DNA of 64,000 nt from Shewanella psychrophila (GCF_002005305.1 NZ_CP014782.1:1550001-1614000), one strand, 5' to 3'; shown: positions 18,189 to 27,883, numbered from the stretch's first letter. Made by a program: numbers and translations. The notes: generated by a model not told the origin, from the sequence alone.

Positions 18189-18234
18189 TTTGGTTCAGGC
18201 TGTATCACTTTCACAGATACTTAGCCTGACCAAA
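18189..18234. other. Long imperfect hairpin 3' of the small gene
   Basis: TTTGG-T-TCAGGCT-GTATC pairs with GATAC-TT-AGCCTGA-CCAAA (17 base pairs, one bulge and one 2-nt bulge, 9-nt loop). It lies between the small gene and the convergent deaminase gene, without a T-tract on either strand, so it is not a typical terminator. It may be a 3' structure of either transcript. Confidence 0.5.
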
Positions 18235-18279
18235 CGGTAAATACACTCCTCCACTTACTCTCTTCCCCAATACTCACTT

Positions 18280-19221
18280 TTAGTTCGAACAATTAACCAT
18301 TTCATCACCGTATTTTCTCGTGTATCTCGGCAACATAGTTTCATTACCTAATAATCCCCCTTGATGAAGGTACAAGATAGGCACATCTTCTGCGCTCAAG
18401 TTTAGATAGTGCTCCAGTGCCAGCCAACCCAGAGGGTCATAAAGTAACTCAAAAGCGATACCGCTGAGTGAGAGCGTTTTCCACATCTCATAAAACTCAG
18501 GGTACAACTTCCCGAAGTGATATTTTTTTTCAAGAGTCACAATCTCAGGATGATGTTTGGGATTGTCAGACAGCTCGGTAAATTGCTGAGTTAAGTAAGC
18601 ACTTCCCCCAACCGCAGCGCAGGTAAGTACCCGAATACTTATCCCCTGCTCAACAAAGTACTTATTAATATATAGAGCTGTTGTGCCGGTACCCGACGGC
18701 AGGAAAACGACAAGATGATGTAATTCATTCTCATCTGCCCACTGCACTATTTCCTCAGCCAGTTTAGATACCCCGAACTCGGCATACTCACAGCGCCCTC
18801 CTTCAGGCACAAAAACCACATTTGCCTCATGGGGCTGCACGACTTCTTGTATATAGGTATATGTGTCCCGTCCTTCGCTATTATCCAGAGTGTCTAGTGA
18901 TATGACACGTGCACCATTAGCTAATGCCGCGCCGTAGTTACCGCTGGGATTTTTTTTGATGTGAGAAGCGATGTGATCCACATAAAACTCTAAACTCCAC
19001 CCCTTAAGTTTAGCTAGCGCCGACATAGAATAAAGTGAGTTTGCCTGGGGTGAGCCATAGCCGATGAGCTTACATACTCCCGGAAAATCATGCTCGAGGA
19101 AATAGGCAAATTTTCGCGCCTTATTACCCGAAAATTCGGGGTGGAGCAGATCATCTCGCTTCACAAAAATGTCTCTGTTAAACATCTCTATGGTATCGAC
19201 AGGGGTGTGGCTTAACTTCAT
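18280..19221 (-). CDS. PLP-dependent ACC deaminase / D-cysteine desulfhydrase family enzyme
   Basis: Fold-type II pyridoxal-phosphate enzyme that deaminates 1-aminocyclopropane-1-carboxylate or eliminates H2S from D-cysteine; the substrate cannot be chosen from sequence alone. The 313-residue product has IFVKRDDLLHPEFSGNKARK, where the lysine of SGNK is the expected Schiff-base residue, the nearby SPQANSLYSMSALAK, the phosphate-binding loop LPSGTGTTA and a C-terminal LYLHQGGLLGNETM. It is cytoplasmic and monocistronic. In marine Shewanella D-cysteine detoxification seems the likelier role (inference). Confidence 0.85.
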   Translation of the reverse strand: MKLSHTPVDTIEMFNRDIFVKRDDLLHPEFSGNKARKFAYFLEHDFPGVCKLIGYGSPQANSLYSMSALAKLKGWSLEFYVDHIASHIKKNPSGNYGAALANGARVISLDTLDNSEGRDTYTYIQEVVQPHEANVVFVPEGGRCEYAEFGVSKLAEEIVQWADENELHHLVVFLPSGTGTTALYINKYFVEQGISIRVLTCAAVGGSAYLTQQFTELSDNPKHHPEIVTLEKKYHFGKLYPEFYEMWKTLSLSGIAFELLYDPLGWLALEHYLNLSAEDVPILYLHQGGLLGNETMLPRYTRKYGDEMVNCSN

Positions 19222-19435
19222 TTCAAGACAATAAACTGGAATAGACAGAGAGTGATGTTACCACCGGATACACCTTACAATCGACTAAAAGAACTAAAAG
19301 CTGATTAATCTCACTAACTTCCGCCCCACCACCACCGACAAGCAATTGAAACTAAAGGGTTTAAACAATTGGCACGGTACCTGCTTAATAGCATTAAGAA
19401 TAAACATAAAAGACGCAGTTCCACTGGAGGCCTAA

Positions 19436-19843
19436 ATGGCAGTATTACGGTTAATTTTTAACATAGCTTGGTTTGTGCTTGGCGGCTTCATCATGGGGTT
19501 AGCATGGTGGCTAGCTGGCCTACTTTGCTTCATCAGTATCATAGGGATCCCATTCGGACGCGCCTGTTTTGTCATAGGTGAAATGACATTTTGGCCATTC
19601 GGTCAAGAACAGATGAATAGAAGACATCTCTCAGGGCAAGAAGATATGGGAACAGGCGCTTTTGGCACAGTAGGTAACATTATCTGGTTCTTATTATTCG
19701 GGATCTGGCTCGCCATCGGACATATCACACATGCCTTAGCCTGTTTTGTAACGATTATTGGTATCCCTTTTGGCATTCAACATCTCAAGCTGGCCATGTT
19801 AAGCCTAACCCCAATCGGCCAAAGTGTCGTGTCGAAAGCCTAA
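19436..19843 (+). CDS. YccF-domain inner-membrane protein
   Basis: A 135-residue membrane protein built of two related YccF halves: NIAWFVLGGFIMGLAWW / GIPFGRACF, and NIIWFLLFGIWLAIGH / GIPFGIQHLKLA. Four hydrophobic segments are predicted. The family's function is unknown. GGAGG stands upstream of the ATG. The gene is isolated. Confidence 0.88.
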   Translation: MAVLRLIFNIAWFVLGGFIMGLAWWLAGLLCFISIIGIPFGRACFVIGEMTFWPFGQEQMNRRHLSGQEDMGTGAFGTVGNIIWFLLFGIWLAIGHITHALACFVTIIGIPFGIQHLKLAMLSLTPIGQSVVSKA

Positions 19844-19912
19844 AGTGATCATTAGGTAACGGTATACAGGTGGCTTAATCAAAGCGTTAAGCCATCGTGA
19901 AAGGTTTTGCCA

Positions 19913-20695
19913 TTATTGACTAGCCGCCGTAACAGAAGCCATATAATCATCTAAAATAGATTTAGCATCTATTCTGGTTAAACCATGATTAACAATACTT
20001 CGCCACTTGTGGCCATCTGGCGTGTTTTTAAAGGCAACATAGAGTTGCTTCTCTTCGAGCAGCTTTTGATTCATCTGTAACTTATCGGCTAATGGCTTCA
20101 AATCTTCTCTCGCCAATATAAACCTGAGGACATGAACATCAATCACGGCGCCATCAACACGACCCGTTGCCACCTTCTTGATATTATGTTCATCAGAACT
20201 GACGACTTCTACAGGTTGAGCCCCCTGCTTAATCATAATATCCAGATCGGCAGTATTCACATAATCCCTGACCACACCTAATGTATACTCATTTAGATTG
20301 ATAAGCTTTGGCCAGCGAATAGGATTAACTTGTCTCTCTACCAGGCCCAATGGGCTTACACCTAGTGATTCAGAAAAAATAAAAGCCTGTGTCGGATAAG
20401 AGTATTCGGGCAGGTATCCAAGATACATAGAATCATCCCGGCTAGCCAGCCTCACAGCTCGGCTCCATGGATAAAAATCGACCAAGAGTTCATGACCCAT
20501 GGCATTGAGAGCTGCTCGAGTAATAGCAATCAATGCCCCTTGATCGACCAGAGTTTTTCCGGAATAAGGTGGCCAATGTAAAGACGTCAGCTTAAGGGTA
20601 TCAGCTTTAGCGGACGAGCTTATCAATAGGGTTAAAAGTAACACAAACCTCAATCCGCACTTCACTGATGAGTGACTCAACCCAGAAAACGCCAA
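19913..20695 (-). CDS. Periplasmic solute-binding protein, SBP_bac_3-like
   Basis: A 260-residue protein with a signal peptide (ending near SSSAKA-DT) and the bilobed amino-acid-binding fold: LKLTSLHWPPYSG at the mature N-terminus, FYPWSRAVRLA, LGVVRDYVNT and GRVDGAVIDVHVLRF. In Shewanella many such genes are orphan, without ABC permease partners, as here, so a signalling or accessory role is possible. The start is uncertain: TTG at 20695 or GTG at 20665, both before the signal sequence. Ligand unknown. Confidence 0.8.
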   Translation of the reverse strand: MAFSGLSHSSVKCGLRFVLLLTLLISSSAKADTLKLTSLHWPPYSGKTLVDQGALIAITRAALNAMGHELLVDFYPWSRAVRLASRDDSMYLGYLPEYSYPTQAFIFSESLGVSPLGLVERQVNPIRWPKLINLNEYTLGVVRDYVNTADLDIMIKQGAQPVEVVSSDEHNIKKVATGRVDGAVIDVHVLRFILAREDLKPLADKLQMNQKLLEEKQLYVAFKNTPDGHKWRSIVNHGLTRIDAKSILDDYMASVTAASQ

Positions 20696-20875
20696 TATAA
20701 TTCTTAATCGGTTAATGAAGTTATCCTATCTAAAATTGATTTTACATAAGTATAGACAGTTTATACTTGCTGGTTATCCGGTATTCTAGTCAGCCTTTGT
20801 TACAATTGTCGACTAGCATGTATGGCCTTAATAATGAGACATTGGCTAACATATTATGATTAAGTAGGAACAGTT

Positions 20876-21106
20876 ATGATCCGTAAAGTGCTTATCTCCA
20901 TTATCGGAGGATTACTGACACTCGCCGGAATCGCTCTGTTGGCGCTGCCCGGTCCCGCTTGGCTTCTATTGCCAATAGGGCTTGCCATCTTAAGTCTGGA
21001 ATACCCTTGGGCAAAGATTTGGCTGCGAAAGAGTCAGCGCCAGTTTTCAGCTTCAGCAGCTTGGCTAGATAGAAAGATCTTATTGAGAAAGATGAAGCGC
21101 TCATAG
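20876..21106 (+). CDS. Small membrane protein of the PGPGW type
   Basis: A 76-residue protein with two hydrophobic segments (about 5-28 and 29-45) around LALPGPAWLLLPIGLAIL, matching the family of short putative transmembrane proteins with a PGPGW motif (here PGPAW). It ends in a basic tail. Function unknown. The start is ATG 20876, with AGGAAC upstream. Confidence 0.75.
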   Translation: MIRKVLISIIGGLLTLAGIALLALPGPAWLLLPIGLAILSLEYPWAKIWLRKSQRQFSASAAWLDRKILLRKMKRS

Positions 21107-21356
21107 CAATTCTTAACCTCCTATCCCCTGAGACACTTAGAGCGCAAACATGGATCACAAACATAATCAGAACGTGACCTGAATGACCCTCCCTGCCTGA
21201 ATCCCTAATGAGTATCTGAGATCTGCTTCACGATTACTTAATCCAAACATACGATAGACTCAATCTAAACAAAGTGTTACCCCATTTATTTGTGAAATAT
21301 TAAGATGACCCCATTAAGTACCCACACAAAAAACAAGTATTAATGTGAGGTCAAGT

Positions 21357-22346
21357 ATGAAGCGATTTTCTTCTGTTTCTCTCGCGATTATCACAATATT
21401 CAGCACAGCTGCCATGGCTCAGGAACCTATCGAGATTATTGAACCCGCAAAAATCACTGCACCGGAAAAAGTTGAATTAGGTAAGATGCTCTTTTTCGAA
21501 CCAAGACTCTCCAAATCAGGCTTTATCTCATGTAACTCATGCCACAACCTGTCATTAGGTGGTGTCGATGCACTACCCACATCCATAGGTCACAACTGGC
21601 AAGAAGGTCCAATTAATTCGCCAACCGTACTCAATGCAGAATACGGTTTAGCCCAATTCTGGGATGGGCGAGCCAAAGATCTGAAAGAACAAGCAGGCGG
21701 TCCAATAGCTAACCCGGGGGAAATGGGATTTACCCATGAACTCGCCGTTACAACAGTCAACTCAATGCCTGATTATCAAGCCAGATTCGCAGCTATTTAT
21801 GGCAAAGACTCAGTGAATATCGAAAATATTACCGATGCTATTGCTGAATTTGAAAAAACCTTGGTGACACCGAATAGCCCGTTTGACCAGTTCCTTAAAG
21901 GCGACAAATCAGCAATCAGTGCACAAGCAAAGTCAGGTTATCAACTGTTTAAAGACAAAGGTTGTACTAGCTGTCACAACGGACCAGCTGTTGGTGGCAC
22001 CATGTATATGAAGATGGGCTTGGTCAAACCTTTCCACACCGATAACCCAGCTAAGGGGCGTATTGCTGTAACAGGTAATTCAGCAGATAAGTTTGTATTT
22101 AAGGTACCGACACTTAGAAATATCGAGTTAACCTATCCCTACTTCCATGACGGCGCAACTTGGACACTGGAAGAAGCTGTGAATACCATGGCAGATATTC
22201 AGCTCGGCCAGCAACTGTCAGAGACTGAAGTCAAAGAGATGGTTGCTTTCCTTAAGTCACTCACCGGCGATCAACCACAGATAGTTTTACCTATCTTACC
22301 GCCATCGAATGCGAACACACCGAGACCAGTACCATTTGGGGGCTAG
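21357..22346 (+). CDS. ccpA: Di-heme cytochrome c peroxidase
   Basis: Periplasmic enzyme reducing hydrogen peroxide with electrons from c-type cytochromes. The 329-residue product has a signal peptide (MKRFSSVSLAIITIF... AMA-QE) and two haem-binding CxxCH motifs, CNSCH (about residue 59) and CTSCH (about residue 205), one per haem domain, plus conserved NAEYGLAQFWDGRA and VPTLRNIELTYPYFHDG. The length is normal for the CcpA/MauG family. The start at 21357 has TGAGG 6 nt upstream; a GTG at 21345 is part of that site. Confidence 0.93.
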   Translation: MKRFSSVSLAIITIFSTAAMAQEPIEIIEPAKITAPEKVELGKMLFFEPRLSKSGFISCNSCHNLSLGGVDALPTSIGHNWQEGPINSPTVLNAEYGLAQFWDGRAKDLKEQAGGPIANPGEMGFTHELAVTTVNSMPDYQARFAAIYGKDSVNIENITDAIAEFEKTLVTPNSPFDQFLKGDKSAISAQAKSGYQLFKDKGCTSCHNGPAVGGTMYMKMGLVKPFHTDNPAKGRIAVTGNSADKFVFKVPTLRNIELTYPYFHDGATWTLEEAVNTMADIQLGQQLSETEVKEMVAFLKSLTGDQPQIVLPILPPSNANTPRPVPFGG

Positions 22347-22365
22347 ACCAATCGGTAAAAGCTTC

Positions 22366-22406
22366 GGATACAAGAACGCCAGCTTAATGCTGGCGTTCTT
22401 GTATCC
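22366..22406. terminator. Long perfect hairpin after ccpA
   Basis: An 18-bp perfect stem (GGATACAAGAACGCCAGC with its complement) encloses a TTAAT loop. The stem's own AAGAA/TTCTT section supplies a partial T-rich 3' side, so it can serve both directions. Confidence 0.75.
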
Positions 22407-22543
22407 GGAACATTTATGCAAGCTTGCCATGGAAGGCTTGAAACTTGCTTTATGTCTGGCTTCTCTTAAATAAAGAGTATGCGCTCTTACTTACTATAAG
22501 AAGCTCATAAATAAACTAACGAGCTCTAGCCGTCTATCGGCGA

Positions 22544-22900
22544 CTAGCAGGCAAGTTGCATAGAAACATTATTATAACGTTCTAGGATTGCAAGCAAGAC
22601 ACCTTGACGCCTCATATTATCCATTACGCCCGGGCTAAAGCGTTCGAGACGCGTCATGGCCGTGAGCAATAGCTGGCAATCATGCAAGCTAGCATCGGCA
22701 ATGTACTCGGGCCTGTCAACTAAATGGCTATTTTGATACCAATCATCCCAGTTAAAGTCTGACAATAACAAGTGACTCTTGGCAAGATCATCCGTAAATT
22801 CCTGTATTTTACATACAGAGATGGGTTTATCACCACAGGCTAAAATACTCACATACTTAGCATAAAGATTCGATGTCTGATGGCTAAATGACTGTTTCAT
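22544..22900 (-). CDS. Small conserved protein, DUF6508-like
   Basis: A 118-residue cytoplasmic protein. The pattern FNWDDWYQNS ... LTAMTRLERFSPGVMDNM ... GVLLAILERY resembles DUF6508 as I recall it (not searched). Function unknown. A strong AGGAGG precedes the ATG by 6 nt. No operon partner. Confidence 0.6.
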   Translation of the reverse strand: MKQSFSHQTSNLYAKYVSILACGDKPISVCKIQEFTDDLAKSHLLLSDFNWDDWYQNSHLVDRPEYIADASLHDCQLLLTAMTRLERFSPGVMDNMRRQGVLLAILERYNNVSMQLAC

Positions 22901-23517
22901 CTGATACCTCCTATCAACGGGGATAGAGTGAAGTGAATAACAGATAAACCTGTAAAACCACTTTATACATATGCTCGCTGAAATTGCTATTTCGACTTCT
23001 CAATAATCGACTTTCTCTAGTAAAGAATGTCTGCATATGTCGTACCACTCATTTAATATCCACATCATAGGATAAATCAACTGAACCTAAGCTTAACGGT
23101 ATGCTATATCTTAAATATCGGCAGCTAAACAGATTTACTTTATAGATAAACAGGATATGGCAGGCTGCTATACACTCTTCAGATGGCTGAGAGACCTACC
23201 TTCCTCATTTGAGAGCTTACAGCTAAACATAATACCCTTTGGTTCTGATTCCTAATATGCAATGCCGCCATTGCCGATTGGTTATAGACAAGCCATGAAT
23301 AACCAATATGCTATAAATAGGTAAGTCCAGCTCGAAAGTTTTAGCCAGCAGTGTAGCCAGAGCCTTAGATGAACTTCGGGATATTTATAAACATTTTTGT
23401 AAAGGTAGCTTTGGTTTCAAGAATTGGTTTCGGTAATTGGTTTTTGCACCGTCCACGCCCCATTTGATGCAAACGCTAAAAATGAGAAGAAAGATAAGAG
23501 TGAAAAGCACCACAAGA
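22901..23517. other. Gene-poor intergenic region
   Basis: About 600 bp between the DUF6508-like gene and the LysR gene. I see no supported reading frame, RNA gene or strong hairpin; it must hold the promoter of the leftward DUF6508-like gene. Confidence 0.4.
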
Positions 23518-24411
23518 TTAAAGCTCTGCACGATCGAACTCTTCCATAATGAGCTCAGTAAACAGACGTCCCGCCTTACCCAATGGACGCTCCATGGTCG
23601 ACACTAGCTTAGGTGTGAAGCTGTGACGGCTACCACCACTAAATTCCACCTCTACTAGATCCCCACGCTTGAGTTCATCATGGATAAGAAAGTCAGGCAT
23701 CCAACCAAAACCCAGACCCATCTCTAAGGCATTCTTCTTCATGATGAACCCCGACAGATAAAATACCTTATCACCACCAAATTGAAGCTCATCCTGATAG
23801 TTTATCTCGGGAGAGGAGTCCTCGATAGTGAGTTCAACATGCCTTTGCAACTCAAATAACGAGATGTTCTCTTCCACAGCCAAGGGATGGCTTGCCGCTA
23901 CCACTAATATACTGGTGATGTCCGGCAGGGACTGAGGTCGATAATTGGGGCCAGTTCGATAGTCTTTCACAAGCATCAGATCGGCATTATCCCGCTCAAA
24001 CCTATCTTGTACGCCTCCCAAAAACTCCATATTTAGCTGTATTTTGGTCGGGATCTGATGAGCGGCCATGCGTTTTAGTGCCTTCATGATCGGCTCCATC
24101 GGCAAGGCGCCGTCAATCACCAACTCTAATTTTGGCTCCCAGCCCTCACTGAACCTGCTCGCTAAATGTTCAATGTTTGCAAGGTACTGCAACAGTCTCT
24201 GGCCTTCGGCAAGTATAACTTTACCTTCTGGAGTTAATTCAGCTCGGTACTGCTCCCGACAAAAAAGATTTACACCTAAGTGTTGCTCTAGCTTCTTGAC
24301 CTGATAGCTAACCGCAGACTGAGCCTTATGCAAACGCTCTGCAGCCTTAGCAAAGCTGCCTTCTTCGACCAAAACCTCAAGCACTTTAAATGCATCAACA
24401 TCTATACGCAT
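23518..24411 (-). CDS. LysR-family transcriptional regulator
   Basis: A 297-residue regulator with an N-terminal winged helix-turn-helix (about 5-63, SFAKAAERLHKAQSAVSYQVKKLEQHLG) and a C-terminal substrate-binding-like effector domain (about 90-290). It is divergent from hpd with a 218-bp shared upstream region, so it may control hpd; aromatic amino acid metabolites would be plausible effectors (inference). Autoregulation is usual for the family. Confidence 0.87.
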   Translation of the reverse strand: MRIDVDAFKVLEVLVEEGSFAKAAERLHKAQSAVSYQVKKLEQHLGVNLFCREQYRAELTPEGKVILAEGQRLLQYLANIEHLASRFSEGWEPKLELVIDGALPMEPIMKALKRMAAHQIPTKIQLNMEFLGGVQDRFERDNADLMLVKDYRTGPNYRPQSLPDITSILVVAASHPLAVEENISLFELQRHVELTIEDSSPEINYQDELQFGGDKVFYLSGFIMKKNALEMGLGFGWMPDFLIHDELKRGDLVEVEFSGGSRHSFTPKLVSTMERPLGKAGRLFTELIMEEFDRAEL

Positions 24412-24629
24412 ACATGCCTCATTAGTGTAAACATTAACATACCATCTAATTTATAGATTAACTCACGCCAATTATTATTCTTTTTTTTGTTCATCCTAGC
24501 AACTAAATTGATATTAAGATCACAATTAAAGTGAAACTGGCGTCTGGATCAAAACAAAAAGACATCACTTCGCCAAGTAGATAAAAAGCACATATCAAGG
24601 TGCATGAAAAATTGAACGAGGATAGAACA

Positions 24630-25670
24630 ATGGCAAGCGAACAAAATCCACTGGGTTTATTGGGCATAGAATTCACTGAATTTTCCACCCCAGATCTTGA
24701 ATTCATGCATAAAGTATTTATCGATTTCGGTTTCTCAAAACTGAAAAAGAGCAAGAACAAAGATATCAGTTACTACAAGCAAAATGACATCAACTTCCTG
24801 CTGAACAACGAGCGAAGTGGTTTCTCAGCCGAGTTTGCTAAGAGTCACGGTCCTGCTATCTGTTCTATGGGCTGGCGTGTAGAAGATGCACAGTTTGCCT
24901 TCGACGGTGCGGTAGCACGCGGTGCTAAGCCTGCCGATGATGCTAACAAAGATCATCCTTATCCGGCTATTTATGGCATAGGTGACAGCTTAATTTACTT
25001 TATCGACATTTTTGGCGAAGAGAAGAATATCTACCAAGATGATTTCGTCGATCTTGAAGAGCAAGTTATCACTCAGGAAAAAGGCTTTATCGAAGTCGAT
25101 CATCTCACCAACAATGTCTACCAAGGCACTATGGAGTTCTGGTCTAACTTCTATAAAGATATCTTTGGTTTCACCGAAGTGCGCTATTTCGATATTAAAG
25201 GGGCTCAAACGGCCTTGATCTCTTACGCCCTACGCTCACCGGATGGAAGCTTCTGTATTCCTATCAACGAAGGTAAAGGCAGCGACAAGAATCAGATCGA
25301 TGAATACCTGAAAGAGTATGATGGCCCAGGCGTACAACATCTGGCATTCAGAAGCCGTGATATCGTTGCTTCTCTCGATGCAATGGAAGGCTCATCGATT
25401 CAGACATTAGACATTATCCCTGAATACTACGATACCATCTTCGATAAGCTGCCTCAGGTCACCGAAGACAGAGCACGTATCAAGCATCATCAGATATTGA
25501 TCGACGGCGATGACGATGGCTACCTGCTACAGATTTTCACTAAAAATCTGTTCGGCCCTATCTTTATCGAGATCATTCAACGTAAGAATAATCAGGGCTT
25601 CGGCGAAGGTAACTTTACCGCCCTATTTCAGTCAATCGAGCGTGATCAACAACGTCGCGGCGTACTCTAG
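24630..25670 (+). CDS. hpd: 4-hydroxyphenylpyruvate dioxygenase
   Basis: Non-haem Fe(II) enzyme converting 4-hydroxyphenylpyruvate to homogentisate in tyrosine breakdown; homogentisate can oxidise to brown pyomelanin, often seen in Shewanella. The 346-residue product has two glyoxalase/VOC domains (about 10-140 and 155-320). Metal ligands are expected at His in EVDHLTNNV, His in GVQHLAFRS and Glu in FIEIIQR, all present. The start MASEQN at 24630 has GAGGA 7 nt upstream. Homogentisate dioxygenase is not adjacent in this window. Confidence 0.94.
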   Translation: MASEQNPLGLLGIEFTEFSTPDLEFMHKVFIDFGFSKLKKSKNKDISYYKQNDINFLLNNERSGFSAEFAKSHGPAICSMGWRVEDAQFAFDGAVARGAKPADDANKDHPYPAIYGIGDSLIYFIDIFGEEKNIYQDDFVDLEEQVITQEKGFIEVDHLTNNVYQGTMEFWSNFYKDIFGFTEVRYFDIKGAQTALISYALRSPDGSFCIPINEGKGSDKNQIDEYLKEYDGPGVQHLAFRSRDIVASLDAMEGSSIQTLDIIPEYYDTIFDKLPQVTEDRARIKHHQILIDGDDDGYLLQIFTKNLFGPIFIEIIQRKNNQGFGEGNFTALFQSIERDQQRRGVL

Positions 25671-25719
25671 CCTCCAGTCTCTAACGTTAACAAATTTGCC
25701 AATTTAGGTTAGCCCGATG

Positions 25720-25750
25720 TAAAACCAGCCTTAAAGGCTGGTTTTTTGTT
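25720..25750 (+). terminator. Intrinsic terminator of hpd
   Basis: AAACCAGCC and GGCTGGTTT pair around TTAAA and are followed by TTTGTTTT. Confidence 0.88.
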
Positions 25751-25815
25751 TTCAGTGAGCAAAATATTCTCTAGACTGAGCCTCCTTATAACAAAAACTA
25801 AGAAGCTTATTACAG

Positions 25816-26433
25816 ATGCCAGATATCGCCCTACTCGCTGTTTTTTTACCCACCTTCTTTTTTGTCGCAATCACACCCGGCATGTGCATGACGCTCGCCA
25901 TGACTTTAGGCATGAGCATAGGTGTGCGTCGCACCCTATGGATGATGGGAGGGGAATTGATTGGCGTGGCTATCGTTGCTATTGCAGCCGTCATGGGCGT
26001 TGCAAGCATCATGCTCAACTATCCTCAGGCCTTCTCGGTGATCAAGTATGCCGGTGGTGCTTACCTTATCTATATAGGTATCCAAATGTGGTTATCTAAA
26101 GGGAAAATGACCATAACCACAGAGGCACAGACAGAAGTAAGTCGCATGACACTGTTCAACCAAGGCCTACTAACAGCCCTATCAAATCCTAAGAGTTGGG
26201 CTTTCATGATATCCCTGTTACCGCCATTCATCAGCGCTGATAAAGCGGTGGTGCCTCAGCTCTTCTGGTTATTGTCTATCATCTTGTTCTCTGAAGCCGT
26301 TGCTATGCTCGCCTATGCCACAGGCGGGAAAAGCTTAAGGGTGTTTTTGTCTAAGGGTGACAACATTAAACTAATGAATCGTATCGCAGGTTCCTTGATG
26401 ATAGGCGTCGGTTTCTGGCTGGCATTAGGTTAA
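25816..26433 (+). CDS. LysE/RhtB-family amino acid exporter
   Basis: A 205-residue inner-membrane protein with six predicted transmembrane helices. The family signature is FFFVAITPGMCMTLAMTLG near the N-terminus, with GGAYLIYIGIQMW in the middle and LTALSNPKSWAF in the fourth helix. Such proteins export amino acids or related metabolites by proton exchange. The substrate cannot be deduced. The gene is separated from hpd by a terminator. Confidence 0.9.
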   Translation: MPDIALLAVFLPTFFFVAITPGMCMTLAMTLGMSIGVRRTLWMMGGELIGVAIVAIAAVMGVASIMLNYPQAFSVIKYAGGAYLIYIGIQMWLSKGKMTITTEAQTEVSRMTLFNQGLLTALSNPKSWAFMISLLPPFISADKAVVPQLFWLLSIILFSEAVAMLAYATGGKSLRVFLSKGDNIKLMNRIAGSLMIGVGFWLALG

Positions 26434-26444
26434 ATGTGATTCCT

Positions 26445-26482
26445 AGGCTCTAGCTCTTAGCTTCTACAAGCTAGAGCCTCAT
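26445..26482. terminator. Convergent terminator hairpin
   Basis: AGGCTCTAGCT and AGCTAGAGCCT form a perfect 11-bp stem with a 13-nt loop, followed by CATTTATT. It sits between convergent genes. Confidence 0.65.
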
Positions 26483-27883
26483 TTATTCCATCGCTTTAAA
26501 CGGCAGTAACTTCGCTGCCTCTATCATGTAAAGCCGATTTTGTTCGGCTTCCTGCAAAGTGAAATTCTCAATGGCGTCTCTAAAAGCGGGATGAGCTATC
26601 TCGTGGTTTGAGTAGGTCTCCACTGGCTCAAATCCCCTGGAAATCTTATGCTCCCCCTGAGCCCCCGCATCGAATGTCTCTAAACCATGCTTGATGCAGA
26701 ATTCAATTCCCTGGTAATAACATGCCTCGAAATGTAATGCATCGGCCTCTTCCAAACAGCCCCAGTATCGGCCATAGAGATGAGTATCGCTATTGAAATA
26801 GAGCGCTGCAGCGACGATCCGGGATTCGCCGTTCTCCTCTTTTGAGTCTATATGGTCATCTAAGCTCTCTGGAGTATCCGAACTATCGGGCTGTAGTAAG
26901 GGCTTTTCGACAACCAGCAACTGCACTTGGCCCGCCATGGTTTTTCCAATTAACTTAAAAAAATCTAAATTGAGATAGCCGTAATGTCCCGAGCGTTTGG
27001 CATAAGTAATTTGGTAACAGTAATAGAAAGATTGCCACTGAACCTCTGTCACATCAACACCCGCAATAAACCTACATGTATACCCTTTACTTTGAGCCTT
27101 ACTCCTCTCTTTGAGGATATTTTTGCGTTTACGGGAACTCATAACAGACAAAAAATCATCAAATCCTTGATAATCTTGGTTACGCCAATGAAACTGAGTG
27201 CCCGTTCTCTTAAGGGGCCTTGGCGCTACATTTAGAGCTGCTGGTGCTGATGATGCTGAGCCTAGCTCTAACAGTGGATCTAAATGGGACTCTTGTGATT
27301 GTGATTGGGAAATAAGCCTATGTTGCCCCTCGGGCATAAATAGGCAATGCCAACTGGAATAGCTCCCACGTCTCATCTCATGATTTAAAGCTTCCATCAT
27401 CAAGGAGACAACAGACTGAGACTCTTGCTCACTTAATTGCCTATCTATGCCTAACCTATTACCTGTGACTGGCGTAAAAGGCACAGCGCTCAATAACTTA
27501 GGATAATACTCAATATTGTTCCTTTCATAAGCCTCGGCCCAGGCCCAATCAAACACATATTCTCCATAGGAATGACTTTTACTATACAGGGGCATTACCG
27601 CAATCCGCTTGCCTTGGCGCAATACCGACATATGCATAGGAGTCCAGCCGGATTTCGGGCACACACATCCGCTTTGCTCTAACGCCAATAAATATTCATA
27701 ACGAGTAAAGGGGTTTCCTCCCTTACCGCTCTCCTTAACATTTCCCTGCATCAAGCTATTCCATTCATCGGCCCGTATCGCGGAAATGGATGGCGAAAAC
27801 TCAAACTTTATCTCAGCTCCGAACAAGTACTTCTCCCATTTTTTGTCTTGCAATTTTATATGATTAACGTCACATTGCAGCAT
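26483..27883 (-). CDS. FemAB/GNAT-like acyltransferase (DUF482 type)
   Basis: A 466-residue cytoplasmic protein of the DUF482 (peptidogalycan biosynthesis, FemAB-like GNAT) family. Family features include EWNSLMQ...NPFTRYEYLLALE, VFDWAWAEAYERN...YYPKLLSAVPFTPVTGNRL, FHWRNQDYQGFDDFL...RKRKNILKER, and near the end GRYWGCLE...LHFEACYYQGIEFCI and GAQGEHKISRGFEP. The exact reaction is unknown. A Glu/Asp/Ser-rich insert (about residue 355) is unusual. The start is unclear: ATG at 27883 lacks a ribosome-binding site. Confidence 0.82.
   Translation of the reverse strand: MLQCDVNHIKLQDKKWEKYLFGAEIKFEFSPSISAIRADEWNSLMQGNVKESGKGGNPFTRYEYLLALEQSGCVCPKSGWTPMHMSVLRQGKRIAVMPLYSKSHSYGEYVFDWAWAEAYERNNIEYYPKLLSAVPFTPVTGNRLGIDRQLSEQESQSVVSLMMEALNHEMRRGSYSSWHCLFMPEGQHRLISQSQSQESHLDPLLELGSASSAPAALNVAPRPLKRTGTQFHWRNQDYQGFDDFLSVMSSRKRKNILKERSKAQSKGYTCRFIAGVDVTEVQWQSFYYCYQITYAKRSGHYGYLNLDFFKLIGKTMAGQVQLLVVEKPLLQPDSSDTPESLDDHIDSKEENGESRIVAAALYFNSDTHLYGRYWGCLEEADALHFEACYYQGIEFCIKHGLETFDAGAQGEHKISRGFEPVETYSNHEIAHPAFRDAIENFTLQEAEQNRLYMIEAAKLLPFKAME

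Noticed and set aside
18189..18234. Hairpin read as a tRNA or as an ordinary terminator
   Set aside because: No cloverleaf or CCA-compatible acceptor, and no T-tract on either strand.
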